NCBI GenBank assembly: GCA_963838375.1
Contig: CAWIQY010000006.1
Span: forward strand, 310,001 to 374,000
Length of the DNA: 64,000 bases
Source: DVED01 sp963838375
Lineage (GTDB): Bacteria > Cyanobacteriota > Cyanobacteriia > Cyanobacteriales > Geitlerinemataceae
Direction: 5' to 3'
Of this stretch, positions 63,743 through 64,000 are shown in pieces. Within the stretch, counting starts at the first letter, position 1; the number at the start of each line of letters is the position of its first letter. The translations under genes and the position numbers were made by a program. Below the pieces are notes generated by a model, which did no database searches, had not been told where the DNA came from, and saw only the letters and a program-made list of their open reading frames with translations.

Positions 63743-64000
63743 CAGCCAGAAATCTATAGATAACCGACCCGATGCGGGATCGATTGATCGTGCCAACAAA
63801 AGATAGGAATTAGCAATCACTTCGATTCAAAAATATACAAATTTCCAATCAACTCTATTTGTTTCACTTCATGGGAGCTCGATCGTCTCTATCTTCCTAG
63901 AAACAGGAACTTCAGCCTTCGAGATCCAGTCTGGGTCTTAGGCAGCTTCAATTGCGAGTGTCACGAGTGATACTTTGTCCGGTTTTTAAGTTTGTTAGGG

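Noticed and set aside
1..64000. Frequent GCGATCGC octamers as a special regulatory repeat
   Set aside because: This is HIP1, a known, genome-wide feature of many cyanobacteria.
1..64000. Prophage or complete insertion sequence
   Set aside because: No transposase, integrase or phage structural gene is recognisable; only a non-coding MITE-like element is seen.

Overview
The window is a cyanobacterial chromosome segment. Marker genes are petG, psb34, cytochrome cM, the alkane pair aar/ado, a Tab2-like RNA-binding protein, a pheophorbide-oxygenase-like Rieske protein, and several small cyanobacteria-only families (DUF2949, DUF2839). GCGATCGC-type octamers (HIP1) are scattered throughout. Heptamer tandem repeats, many Uma2 genes and an S-layer/haemagglutinin-type exoprotein fit a filamentous, Oscillatoriales-like organism, but the genus cannot be named from sequence alone.

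Layout. 0.5-7 kb: a large Hsp70-fold protein, two envelope-polysaccharide genes (sugar transferase, GT4 glycosyltransferase) and small membrane proteins. 6.9-10.2 kb: a lipid block, accA - aar - ado, all on the minus strand. 10.5-13.3 kb: photosynthesis and housekeeping genes (psb34, cytM, petG, rsmD, tpiA). 13.3-23.7 kb: a type I restriction-modification island on the minus strand (hsdM, hsdS, hsdR, YgjP protease). Its gaps hold two Uma2 genes, a MntA/HepT pair, a TumE-like pair and a 342-bp MITE-like element. 23.8-35.7 kb: mtnP, Tab2-like protein, methyltransferase, amidase, exoprotein, sulfotransferase and a transketolase/phosphoketolase-like enzyme. 35.8-38.1 kb: an A+T-rich minus-strand operon of unknown function. 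38.4-43.9 kb: a toxin-antitoxin island in which one gene tail recurs five times between different modules (RelE-like, aspartyl-protease pair, VapBC, NADAR, a second PIN pair). 43.9-57.7 kb: mostly chromosomal genes (TPM protein, RDD/HEAT/pentapeptide protein, Rieske oxygenase, holA, DUF1868, DEP protein, tRNA-Pro, a RecB-like nuclease, SpoIID, rnz, typA). 57.9-62.3 kb: a nonsense-interrupted Uma2 gene and an AAA ATPase paired with a protein carrying twelve near-identical TPR units. 62.7-63.7 kb: moaB and a DUF2839 gene.

The two observations most likely to be new are at 38.4-43.9 kb and 58.6-62.3 kb. In the first, a fixed tail is joined to different heads, and a leader-plus-tail gene lacking cargo lies 1.9 kb from a leader-NADAR-tail arrangement. 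In the second, the ATPase/TPR pair has repeats that differ almost only at a few codons per unit, as expected of a rapidly diversifying recognition protein.

Reading caution: between 23 and 61 kb about fourteen single-base indels and two in-frame stops break otherwise family-like genes (mtnP, amidase, transketolase-like, RDD protein, DUF1868, typA, TPR protein, Uma2 and others). Genes in the first 23 kb are almost all intact. Where both halves are recognisable, one feature is given for the whole gene and the break is stated. Sequencing or assembly error is the simplest explanation for most of the indels.
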